Below are positions 11,787-21,519 of a stretch of DNA of 64,000 nt, piece after piece (the stretch's first letter is position 1; every line of letters begins with the position of its first letter). Location: the NCBI RefSeq assembly GCF_032854445.1, contig NC_088306.1, positions 20,743,764 to 20,807,763 of the forward strand, written 5' to 3'. Under the pieces are notes generated by a model, which was given only the letters and a program-made list of their open reading frames with translations, was not told the DNA's origin and made no database searches. A program made the position numbers and the translations under genes. The stretch comes from Liolophura sinensis (lineage: Eukaryota > Mollusca > Polyplacophora > Chitonida > Chitonidae).

Positions 11787-11982
11787 CACTGTGAGTTCAA
11801 GTCCTGCTCATGCTGGCTTTCACTCCGGCCATAAGTGGGAATGTCTTCCGGCAATCTGAGGATGGTTGTGGGCTTCCCCCAGACTTTGCCCAGTTTTCTC
11901 TTAGCATAATGTTGGGTGCCGTCGTATAAGTGAAATGTTTTTCAGTATGGCGTAAAACACCCATCAAATAAATCAACATAAT
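11787..11982 (+). mobile_element. SINE family 1 copy, 5' truncated
   Basis: It begins at CACTGTGAGTTCAAGTCCTG and ends with AAACACCCATCAAATAAATC. It closely resembles the copy just before it, and both share a flanking AATTATATAA-like stretch, so a local duplication is possible. Confidence 0.84.
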
Positions 11983-12555
11983 AACCTGTCCAGATCAGAT
12001 AACATTTGCATTATGTCTGTGGTCAAATTTGCTAAAGGGTATGTCACAATGCACTATACAATATCACACAGGAATTGTTTTATCTCCTATTATTATTTAA
12101 ACATGATCTATTATTAAAAAATGAATGCACACTGAAGCACCCTAAATGATCATAAAATTTGTCCATGACTTACTTGACCATTTTTCCAGATTCTGACTAT
12201 TATATCGATTTTAGAAAGGTGTTTTGAGGTTTGCTTGGAACATGGGTACCTAACTAGAAAAAAGTTTCAGCTCAAAAAAAAAAAAATTTTGTGACATTTA
12301 TTTGCCTCTAAAAATGCACTTTGGGGGTGAAATTTGAGATCGATTAAGGTAATTCTACAAAAAAAAATGTAAATGCTAATTTTTCGTAAGATCTTAACCT
12401 TATAAAAGACAATGACTTGGAATGCTAGGCAAGTAGTCCTTCGGTTAATGGATAATCTGACATGTCTGCAATCATCTCATATTTTACCGTACGGTCAATT
12501 ACACTATAGGAGAGTCAGAAGGATTTGCTCAGTGACAGTGGTATATTTTGGATGA

Positions 12556-12810
12556 CAAGTTCGAGGATTGTCCCAGGTGGTTCTCATGCCAGTGCGGTGC
12601 AATGACCCAGGAGCCTTTCACTACAGCAGTCAATGTCCAGCTTGTGGTAGCTACCTCTCCAGCCGCAAGAAAGATCTGTCAGCAATCAACGGATGGTCGT
12701 GGGTTTTTAACCAGGCTCTGCTTAGTTTCTTCCCCACCATAATGTTGGCTGCCATCGTGTAAGTGAAATATTCTCGAGTCAGAGTAAAACACCAATCATA
12801 TAAGTAAATG
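12556..12810 (+). mobile_element. SINE family 1 copy
   Basis: It has GCAATGACCCAGGAGCCTTTC, GATCTGTCAGCAATCAACGG, CACCATAATGTTGGCTGCCA and AAACACCAATCATATAAGTA. The head is diverged. Antisense in DCLRE1A intron 10. Confidence 0.8.
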
Positions 12811-13194
12811 GTTCAAGGGTTCAGCCTCTTTTCACCATTTGGAAGCATCAAACAGGAGTTTGTTTCTATCTAATACTAGCTTTGGTCCTTTCATCACTTC
12901 ATCACAGCGCATAGTTTAGGCATCGACCGGTCAATAAACGGATACAGGATCGTTTCTGATTGGCTGGTGTGAGAAATACACGCTATGCTTGGCCCAATCT
13001 GAATTTTAGGTATAGCAGATTTATTCAAGCGTGACAAGTTGCAAGGTTTAACCCAGAAAATCTTCTCTACACTGTCAGCTAATCAGTGTGTATCCTGTGT
13101 CCTTTTAAGAATATAATTGCAGACTATATATCATGAGCTGTGTATACACCTCCCATGGAAAAAAAAGTGAAGGAAAAAATCTGACACAACCTAC

Positions 13195-13336
13195 CATAGA
13201 TGGTGACACCATTACGGCTGGCCTTGGGTTTGATGTGTTGCAGGCTGGGTACTTTGTTGCTGTGACTCCACCCAGTGGGTGACAGAGCTATTATCCCCTC
13301 AAATCTGGGGTTGTCCTGCAGGTGTTCATGAAGTTT
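13195..13336 (-). CDS. DCLRE1A: DCLRE1A exon 10: beta-CASP core
   Basis: Residues 833-880. The acceptor TTTATAG and the donor GTAGGT flank a frame that begins KLHEHLQDNPRFEGIIALSP and continues TGWSHSNK, corresponding to the vertebrate SNM1A segment with the TGW-x-HSNK signature. The exon ends with one base of the glycine codon completed in exon 11 (VTIYG-GIPYSEH collapses to VTIYGIPYSEH). Length 142 bp keeps phase. This is structural core between beta-CASP motifs A and B. Confidence 0.95.
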
Positions 13337-13389
13337 CTATAAACATAAAGAGCTCAAAATATCAGCTTGACACATTCCATGGGATAAAA

Positions 13390-14340
13390 ACTTATAAAAT
13401 TGAGACTGCCGATGTGTACCCTGTCCTCACCCTACTGATTAATAGTCAACTCAGGGGCAGACAACTCTGAAAAAGCTTACTTCAAGTTCGAGACTACCCA
13501 TGGGTAGAACGCATGTCCTGTCCTTACACTATTGATAAATAGTTAACTCAGCGGGACACAACTCTGTAAAAGCTTACTTCAAGATTGAGGGAGCGAGTGA
13601 GTGAATGCTTGGGGTTTAACATCGTACTTAACAATTTTTCAGTCATATGACGACGAAGGAATTCATAGAGTGCATGTAATGTGCCTCCATGTTGCATGAC
13701 GGATTTCCACCGCTCTTTCATCTAGTGCTGCTTCACTGAGACGCCTTACCAAAGGCAAGTAAGCAGCCGCCCTAGCCATTATACTGATACGGGTCAACCA
13801 GTCATTGCACTTTCCCCTTCATTACAACTTCCTCTTTTAAAGCCTTAGGTGTGACTTGACCCAGAACTGACCCTGGATCTACCGCTCCCAAAGTGGACAC
13901 TCTACCAACTGTGCTATCGGGGCGGGTTTCAAGATTGAGACTGCCCAAGGGGTAAGATGCATACCCTAATAAAACACCCAAAAATCAACACAGGGGGAGA
14001 CAACTCTGTAAAAGCTTACTTTGAGATTCAGACTACTCATGGGTAAGATGTGTACCCTAACATGTGACTACTGATAAAACCTTTACAAAAGTCAACACAG
14101 GGGGAGACAACTCTGTAAAAGCTTACTTTGAGATTCAGACTACTCATGGGTAAGATGTGTACCCTAACATGTGACTACTGATAAAACCTTTACAAAAGTC
14201 AACACAGGGGGAGACAACTCTGTAAAAGCTTACTTTGAGATTCAGACTACTCATGGGTAAGATGTGGACCCTAACATGTGACTACTGATAAAACCTTTAC
14301 AAAAGTCAACACAGGGGGAGACAGCACTGTAAAAGCTTAC
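13390..14340 (-). repeat. Donor-spanning minisatellite in DCLRE1A intron 9
   Basis: The unit of about 107 bp contains the last ~38 nt of exon 9 plus the donor GTAAGC and downstream intron. Duplicated donors (GCTTAC on the plus strand) sit at 13,475, 13,572, 14,014, 14,121 and 14,228; the genuine one is at 14,335-14,340. The three copies nearest exon 9 are nearly identical and exactly 107 bp apart. A family 2 SINE interrupts the older part. Confidence 0.92.
13590..13927 (-). mobile_element. SINE family 2, full length with target-site duplication
   Basis: 338 bp flanked by the 12-bp direct repeat TTCAAGATTGAG (13,578-13,589 and 13,928-13,939). Read on the minus strand it begins with a tRNA-like GCCCCGATAGCACAGTTGGT followed by AGAG (box A) and ends with the GTTAAGTACGATGTTAAACC segment and a short CATTCACTCACTC tail. 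The duplication proves insertion into a pre-existing minisatellite unit. Confidence 0.9.
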
Positions 14341-14495
14341 TTTGAGATTGAGACTGCCCATGGGTAAGATGTGGACCCTGGCCTCCGACCAGCTGAGGGT
14401 GACAGCTTCATTGAGGTAAGGGTCCTCAAGACAGTCCAGGACACGCTTCTTCTCCCTTGTCACGGCAATCTTGCAGTCTAGTGCCTTGGCAATGG
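14341..14495 (-). CDS. DCLRE1A: DCLRE1A exon 9: nuclease domain
   Basis: Residues 781-832. Frame reads AIAKALDCKIAVTREKKRVL, then DCLEDPYLNEAVTLSWSEAR and VHILPMGSLNLK, aligning with the vertebrate region that contains VHLLPM. The first codon is split with exon 8 (g + CC = Ala). The acceptor is TTTTGTTGTTACAG; the donor is AAA|GTAAGC. The last ~38 nt of this exon and its donor recur downstream as a minisatellite, but only the first donor keeps the frame. Confidence 0.95.
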
Positions 14496-14595
14496 CTGTA
14501 ACAACAAAACACAGAAGGATATAAAATAGCAATCCTGGTCTTTGATGGGTAATTTGTAGATCTGCTCACACTTCATCTGCTCAAGTTCATAGGGC

Positions 14596-14825
14596 CTTGG
14601 TGGGCGATGTAGCCTGTGTGGCCGTGTGCGTCTACTGTTTGTTGAAAGCCATTTGTCTTTCCACAATATGGTATGCATATTTGTATGTCACATGTGGGAT
14701 AGTTTGTCAGTATCTTGCCAAAGGTCGGTGGTTTTCCCTGGAAACTCTGGTTTCCTCCAACTCAAAAACTGAAATTCATCATTTAAGTAAAAAATTCTCT
14801 TGAGTATGGTGTTCAACAAAAAAAC
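14596..14825 (+). mobile_element. Diverged SINE family 1 copy in intron 8
   Basis: Weak matches to the family body: GATAGTTTGTCAGTATCTTG, GGTGGTTTTCCCTGGAAACTC, GGTTTCCTCCAACTC and TTCTCTTGAGTATGGTGTTC. It is older than other copies. Confidence 0.6.
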
Positions 14826-14921
14826 AAAATAATAAAAAAAATGAAATACAAGAAAATCAAAAAAAATTAAAAAATACAAATAAGTAGAATATCAATTTAT
14901 GAGGTAAACAGTGACTAATTT

Positions 14922-15025
14922 ATTTATTTGATTATACGATGGCGGCCAATATTATGGTGGGAGGAAACCCGGCAGACCCCTGGGGAAATCCACGACCATT
15001 CCCAGGTTGCTGACAGAGCCAGTAA
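14922..15025 (-). mobile_element. SINE family 1 tail-half copy
   Basis: Reverse orientation: TTTATTTATTTGATTATACG, GATGGCGGCCAATATTATGG, TGGGAGGAAACCCGGCAGAC and CCACGACCATTCCCAGGTTG. It is in sense orientation with DCLRE1A, in intron 8. Confidence 0.85.
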
Positions 15026-15442
15026 TTTATATGCAAAGGAAAGCTAGTAAAGTCACAGTATCAAAGATCTGGTTCATGGTTTCTTTTGACCAAAATTTAT
15101 GAAAGGAAAAAGCTGGTTTTCAAACATGATCCAAGGGTTCACAAATTGAATACATGTATGGTGGAAATTGTTATAATATGAAAAACTCACAGATCCAACT
15201 AGTTTTCACCGTTTATGAGAGATTGCATAAAATGAACCTGAATGCACTTTTTATCAAAATTTGATAACATTTGTAGCAGTTATTGCACGAAAACCGACCC
15301 CTGAGAATCACAGCATTCATTAAGACTGCAAAACGTATCCTTGGATCTGAGATTGAACAGATTTTCATGAAAATAGGACAACATATACAGGAGCAGTTAT
15401 AGCGCAGAAACCAAAGCATTAACACCCCCTGTTTTTATGTAT

Positions 15443-15500
15443 GCATGCTTGAGGTTTAACGTCGTACTTAACAACTTTTCAGTCATATGACGATAATTGT
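15443..15500 (-). mobile_element. SINE family 2 tail fragment
   Basis: GCTTGAGGTTTAACGTCGTA and TTTTCAGTCATATGACGATA match the end of family 2; the tRNA-like part is missing. Confidence 0.7.
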
Positions 15501-15540
15501 TTTTATGAATGCTTGAGATAAAATGCAAGATTGCACTGAC

Positions 15541-15686
15541 CTGTGAAGACCCTTTCCTTGCCTATGGTATAGGATCCACAAACCACAAGGGTGTTGGGAT
15601 TTTTAGACATCGCGTCCATCACCAGAGAAACAGCCACATCTATCACTTCCTGTTGCTCGGCGAATGTGTAAGTTGGGTCGCAGTAC
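15541..15686 (-). CDS. DCLRE1A: DCLRE1A exon 8: beta-CASP start
   Basis: Residues 732-781. Frame reads YCDPTYTFAEQQEVIDVAVS and later NTLVVCGSYTIGKERVFT, a close match to vertebrate SNM1A (YCDP-x-YTF and VVCG-x-Y-x-IGKE). The acceptor is TTTCTGTCAG and the donor GTCAGT. Both borders are phase-split and join exactly to exons 7 and 9. The acceptor and the first 11 nt of this exon are the 3'-most unit of the large minisatellite immediately upstream in the transcript. Confidence 0.95.
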
Positions 15687-18270
15687 CTGACAGAAAGCAC
15701 AGACAGGATCTAGAATCAAGTACTACCACACTGTGTACACTAGGCAACACTGGCCGCCCTACATGACAGAAAGCACAGACAGGATCTAGAATCAAGTACT
15801 ACCACACTGTATACACTAGGCAACACTGGTCGCCCTACCTGACAGAAAGCACAGGCAGGGTCTACAATCTAGGACTACCACACTGTAAACACTAGGCAAC
15901 ACTGGTCGCCCTACCTGACAGAAAGCACAGGCAGGGTCTACAATCTAGGACTACAACACAGTACAACACTAGGCAACACTGGTCGCCCTACCTGACAGAA
16001 AGCACAGGCAGGGTCTACAATCAAGAACTACAACACTGTATAACACTAGTCAACACCGGTCGCCCTACCTGACAGAAAGCACAGGCAGGGTCTACAATCA
16101 AGAACTACAACACTGTATAACACTAGTCAACACCGGTCGCCCTACCTGACAGAAAGCACAGGCAGGGTCTACAATCCAGGGCTACAACACTGTATAACAC
16201 TAGGCAACACCAGTCGCCCCACCTGACAGAAAGCACAGGTAGGCTCTACAATCAAGTACTACCACACTGTATACACTAGCAACACCGGTCGCCCTACCTG
16301 GCAGAAAGCACAGGCAGGGTCTACAATCAAGGATTACAACACTGTAAACACTAGGCAACACCGGTTGCCCTACCTGACAGAAAGCACAGGCAGGGTCTAC
16401 AATCAAGGATTACAACACTGTAAACACTAGGCAACACCGGTTGCCCTACCTGACAGAAAGCACAGACAGGATCTACAATCAAGTACTACAACACTGTATT
16501 ACACTAGGCAACACCAGTCGCCCTACCTGACAGAAAGCACAGGTAGGGTCTACAATCAAGGACTACAACACTGTATACACTACCCAACACTGGTCGCCCT
16601 ACCTGACAGAAAGCACAGACAGGGTCTACAATCTAGGACTACCACACTGTAAACACTAGGCAACACCAGTCGCCCTACTTGACAGAAAGCACAGGTAGGG
16701 TCTACAATCAAGGACTACAACACTGTATACACTAGGCAACACTGGTCGCCCTACCTGACAGAAAGCACAGGCAGGGTCTACAATCTAGGACTACCACACT
16801 GTAAACACTAGGCAACGCTGGTCGCCCTACCTGACAGAGAGCACAGACAGGATCTACCATCAAGAACTACCATACTGTATACACTAGGCAACACCGGTTG
16901 CCCTACCTGACAGAAAGCACAGACAGGATCTAGAATCAAGTACTACCACATTGTATACACTAGGCAACACCGGTCGCCCTACATGACAGAAAGCACAGGT
17001 AGGGTCTACAATCAAGTACTACAACACTGTGTACACTAGGCAACACTGGTCGCCCAACCTGACAGAAAGCACAGGCAGGGTCTACAATCAAGTACTACCA
17101 CACTGTAACACTAGGCAACACTGGTCGCCCTACCTGACAGAAAGCACAGACAGGATCTACAATCCAGGGCTACAACACTGTATACACTAGACAATACCAG
17201 TCGCCCAACCTGACAGAAAGCACAGGCAGGGTCTACAATCAAGGATTACAACACTGTATACATTAGGCAACACTGGTCGCCCTATCTGACAGAAAGCACA
17301 GGTAGGGTCTACAATCAAGTACTACAACATTGTATTACACTAGGCAACACTGGTCGCCCTACCTGACAGAAAGCACAGCAGGGTCTACAATCTAGGACTA
17401 CAACACAGTACAACACTAGGCAACACTGGTCGCCCTACCTGACAGAAAGCACAGGCAGGGTCTACAATCAAGAACTACAACACTGTATAACACTAGTCAA
17501 CACCGGTCGCCCTACCTGACAGAAAGCACAGGCAGGGTCTACAATCAAGAACTACAACACTGTACAACACTAGTCAACACCGGTCGCCCTACCTGACAGA
17601 AAGCACAGGCAGGGTCTACAATCCAGGGCTACAACACTGTATAACACTAGGCAACACCAGTCGCCCCACCTGACAGAAAGCACAGGTAGGCTCTACAATC
17701 AAGTACTACCACACTGTATACACTAGGCAACACCGGTCGCCCTACCTGACAGAAAGCACAGGCAGGGTCTACAATCAAGGATTACAACACTGTAAACACT
17801 AGGCAACACCGGTTGCCCTACCTGACAGAAAGCACAGGCAGGGTCTACAATCAAGGATTACAACACTGTAAACACTAGGCAACACCGGTTGCCCTACCTG
17901 ACAGAAAGCACAGACAGGATCTACAATCAAGTACTACAACACTGTATTACACTAGGCAACACCAGTCGCCCTACCTGACAGAAAGCACAGGTAGGGTCTA
18001 CAATCAAGGACTACAACACTGTATACACTACCCAACACTGGTCGCCCTACCTGACAGAAAGCACAGGCAGGGTCTACAATCTAGGACTACCACACTGTAT
18101 ACACTAGGCAACACCAGTCGCCCTACCTGACAGAAAGCACAGGTAGGGTCTACAATCAAGGACTACAACACTGTATACACTAGGCAACACTGGTCGCCCT
18201 ACCTGACAGAAAGCACAGGCAGGGTCTACAATCTAGGACTACAACACCGTATAACACTAGGCAACACCAA
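15687..18270 (-). repeat. Acceptor-spanning minisatellite in DCLRE1A intron 7 (about 33 copies)
   Basis: The unit is 76-78 bp. On the minus strand each copy carries TGTGCTTTCTGTCAG|GTAGGGCGACC, where the true exon 8 border reads TTTCTGTCAG|GTACTGCGACC. The array therefore repeats the 3' splice site plus about 11 nt of exon. Nearly all copies keep the CAG and most keep the following GTAGGG. Other constant parts, on the plus strand, are GGGTCTACAATC, CAACACTGTATA and CACTAGGCAACAC. A block of about nine units (15,955-16,590) recurs at 17,402-18,040. Confidence 0.95.
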
Positions 18271-18526
18271 TTCTATTTTGTTTTATGGGCGACCCGACAC
18301 TAAACCTCCGAAAAGCAAGAAATTCACCGTCTTATTTTGTCAAATCTTAAAATTTTAATGATTTTCCTGTTTTTCAAGGCTTTCTAATCAAATAAAAACA
18401 TATTAAACAGGAAAAATTGCTGAGACAGTTCACTCTTCCCATGAATTAAACAGGATTTTCAGTCTTATTTTTATACCCTCTACTCACTGAAAAAAGATTC
18501 ATTCAGCCCTTAAAACAAAAAATTTA

Positions 18527-18840
18527 ATGGGTAGTTATCCCTATGTTGGTAGTTATCCCTATGTGGGTAGTTATCCCTATGTGGGTAGTTATCCCTATGT
18601 GGGTAGTTATCCCTATGTTGGTAGTTATCCCTATGTTGGTAGTTATCCCTATGTGGGTAGTTATCCCTATGTGGGTAGTTATCCATATGTGGGTAGTTAT
18701 CCCTATGTTGGTAGTTATCCCTATGTGGGTAGTTATCCCTATGTTGGTAGTTATCCCTATGTGGGTAGTTATCCATACGTTGGTAGTTATCCTTATGTTG
18801 GTAGTTATCCCTACATTAATAATATGGATAACTACCAATA
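18527..18840. repeat. 18-bp minisatellite with inverted end, in intron 7
   Basis: About sixteen copies of GTGGGTAGTTATCCCTAT (variants GTTGG, CCATAT). The array closes with an inverted piece: TGGTAGTTATCC at about 18,780-18,805 and GGATAACTACCA at about 18,827-18,838. Because 18 is a multiple of 3, several frames stay open on both strands (hexapeptides such as VGSYPY); this is not evidence of coding. Confidence 0.95.
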
Positions 18841-18988
18841 AATATAATTTATTTGCCTGGTACACTACTGGCCTTTAGGACATACTGGTAACTTACAAAC
18901 TTTCCAATATGTCACCCACAGGTTATCACATTATGTGGTTGCCATAATTTTTCTGTTCCACAAATGACTTCTCGGTTTACAAACTCAC

Positions 18989-19132
18989 GTGGTGTCCAGG
19001 TACAGTGTGTGGATTTTGTTTTTCACGATGGGAGAGTACTCTTCCATGCTCCTGTGAGCGCGGAAGTCCCCAGTGTGCAGGAGATTTGTCCCATCCTTCA
19101 GCTTGAACAAAATTAACACAGAGCCAGGACAA
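18989..19132 (-). CDS. DCLRE1A: DCLRE1A exon 7: metallo-beta-lactamase motif 4
   Basis: Residues 684-732. Frame reads [20 protein letters not shown] followed by [11 protein letters not shown] and ends HTLYLDTT. D706 in HTGDFR is the metal-binding aspartate of motif 4; D730 in LYLDTTY is beta-CASP motif A. Acceptor ATTTCCAG, donor GTGAGT. Phase-split codons make H684 (CA+T) with exon 6 and T732 (AC+G) with exon 8. Confidence 0.95.
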
Positions 19133-19760
19133 CTGGAAATAAAATGAAAATAGGAATAGTGAAATAAACTGCTTAACAGATTTTTAAATGATTCCTGATG
19201 AGAGTAAATAATTAAACATTTCAATTATTCGCATAATTAAGTTTTGTATGATTAATAAATTCTGGGATTCCATTTTATTGAATATGTTTCTGTGCAAAAA
19301 AGGCTCCAAATATTTTCAGAATTCGAACAAATTTTGTATGTGGGTTCCTTTGTATATTAATCTTCAGTCTGAAATTAAGTCAGATCCATTCATAAGTTTT
19401 GAATATCTAGCTTGGCATATGATTTCTACGAATTTGCTGGTTTCTTCATATTTAAGGTCAAATGCCATTTCCAATATTATTTCAATTCTATGTTCCTTTG
19501 GCATGAGGCTGGTCTCAGTGCACACGTACTCATGACACCGCTTCACCGAGGTCTCACACACGGCACAATGACTGGCAAACTACCTCACAGTCGAGCAGAG
19601 AGAAATTGTAATACATTGTCCAGACAAAAGAAAACACTCTCGGGCTCCTTAATTGGCAACTCCGGACAACACCTTTATAATATGCAAATTTGAAAGTTCA
19701 TTCAAAAAAGTTAACAATACGCAATAAGAAATACATTATTTGGCCCTATCGGTTACTCAC

Positions 19761-19879
19761 TGGTTTGCCTCCATAAATGTCACCTCCACCCCGCAGATGA
19801 CCGTGGGTGTGTCCAGAGGAATGGTGTGGATGTACTCAGGCTGAACGTACAGCTTGGACCTCACCAGATTACCTGTAAT
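19761..19879 (-). CDS. DCLRE1A: DCLRE1A exon 6: metallo-beta-lactamase motif 3
   Basis: Residues 645-684. Frame reads ITGNLVRSKLYVQPEYIHTI then PLDTPTVICGVEVTFMEANH. The final EANHCPG, completed in exon 7, holds the motif 3 histidine (H684), as in the vertebrate DANHCPG. Acceptor TTTCTCTTTCAG, donor CCA|GTGAGT. Confidence 0.95.
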
Positions 19880-20582
19880 CTGAAAGAGAAAGGAATATGT
19901 GGTCATCAAGATGAGTGATGGTTGCGAAGTCAGATTTTATCACCATTGTTAGGAAGACCAGTCAATTAACAATCTCGTCCAGGGTGGTTGTATATTTCTT
20001 AAAAGGCTCAGAAGAAACAGCTACTTAGTTTACACGAATTCATCCCTAAAGTTTCTAAATAGATACCGTAATTCTTCAACCTTTTCAACCATTTCTGTGA
20101 AGAATGTTTTAGAACATTCAGAGAGTACTATGGGGAGACTAGAAATAATCTGCAGTTTTATGAAGCTCGCATCTTTAATGACACAAACCAACCATTTTTT
20201 TTGTCATTTTCATAATAACTGTATGCATAAATTTCACTGAAAAAAAGTGTTTAGAAAAATTGAAAAGGTTAAAGATTTACATCATATCAGTTTTATAATT
20301 TTGATTATGTCATGATTTTGGCTCAATGCAGAAATATTTTCAAGGTCTTTAATAAGTCAACTGGTGTCCTTCAAAATACAAAAAATCTACATGGTACTCC
20401 TAAAGGAGACAAATAGTTAAGAATTTTAGTCTGTGCTTTTGACACCTGTGATGCTGTGCTTCAATGATTGTTTGTAACAAAATAAACAAACCTCAGAAAA
20501 AGGAAATCACACTGCTGATGTAAGTTAATCTTAAAAGTTTTGGTCAAATGTACAATATACTGTTAAAAATCTGTCTTGTGTA

Positions 20583-21102
20583 CTATTCAACAGCAGATGG
20601 GTGACCAAGGTTAGTTTTGTGTACCACTGAGCAGTCAGTTGTGTGTGTGACATCAGTTATGTGTACTTTTGAGCAGAAGATGGAATGGATGAAGTCAGCT
20701 ATGTGTGCATTTGTGCAGTAGATGGGATGCGTGAAGTCAGTTTTGAGTACCCTTTGGGAAGCCAATGGGATGTTTGAAATCAGTTTTATGTACTTTTGAG
20801 CAATATATGGGATGGGTGAAGTCAGTATGTGCACATCAGTGCAGTCGATGTGATGGGTGAAGTCATTATTCACATTTTTTCAAATTTAACATTGAGCAAG
20901 ACAGGATGTTTGAAGTCAGTTACATTGTATGATTACGTTTGAAGAATAGATGCAATGGGTGAAGTCAATTTTGTGTACTTTTGAGAAATATATGGGATCG
21001 GTGAAGTCAGTATGTGAACCTTTGAATAATAGATGGGATGTGTGAAGTCAGTTTTGTGTACCATTCAGCAGTAAATGGATCTTTGAAGTCAGTTATGTGT
21101 AC
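20583..21102 (-). repeat. Donor-spanning minisatellite in DCLRE1A intron 5
   Basis: About twelve diverged copies of a unit of roughly 42 bp. Read on the minus strand each resembles CATCCCATCTACTGCTCAAAG|GTACACATAACTGACTTCA in two joined halves: the last ~21 nt of exon 5 and the first ~20 nt of the intron. Donor-like GT dinucleotides remain in several copies (for example CAAAA|GTACAC near 20,970 and GAATG|GTACAC near 21,058). The copies are more diverged than those of introns 7 and 9. Confidence 0.9.
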
Positions 21103-21236
21103 CTTTGAGCAGTAGATGGGATGTTTAAAGGACTTGGCCAGGCCTCTGTAGTGGTCATAATGGAAGTGAGACAGGAAGTACGCCGTGCATTCTGGGACAG
21201 ATCCATAACAAAAAGCATCCACGGTGAATGGTGTAC
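21103..21236 (-). CDS. DCLRE1A: DCLRE1A exon 5: catalytic HxHxDH motif
   Basis: Residues 600-644. Frame reads [20 protein letters not shown] then [24 protein letters not shown]. The zinc-binding H623-x-H625-x-D627-H628 motif is complete; vertebrates have HFHSDHY here. Acceptor TTTCTGATACAAG; donor AAAG|GTACAC, which is a weaker donor than most in the gene and is the first of a downstream tandem series. Confidence 0.95.
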
Positions 21237-21519
21237 CTTGTATCAGAAAAGAAAAAAATTAGTCATTTCAAAATTAAAAAACGTATGTCCGTTCTAATCT
21301 ATCAGGCGTAATTCCTCAGCTACAAACAATGACAATGCTCTGTCTCGATGTAATTTGTGCAGCTTACATGGAGTTTTAGTTACATTAACTGAGACAGAAT
21401 GTGAGGCCAAATTGAGGAATGTTTAATTTTGTCTTGTTACATTGTTACCCTGAAGAGAGCTGTCTTATGCTTTAGCCCTGATCACAGATCACTCTCCCTC
21501 AAACAAAATTCCTCGTTAC

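Noticed and set aside
18510-18878. Four overlapping ORFs encoding GSYPYV, HRDNYP or VVIPMW repeats
   Set aside because: They exist only because an 18-bp tandem repeat keeps several frames open; it is intronic in DCLRE1A.
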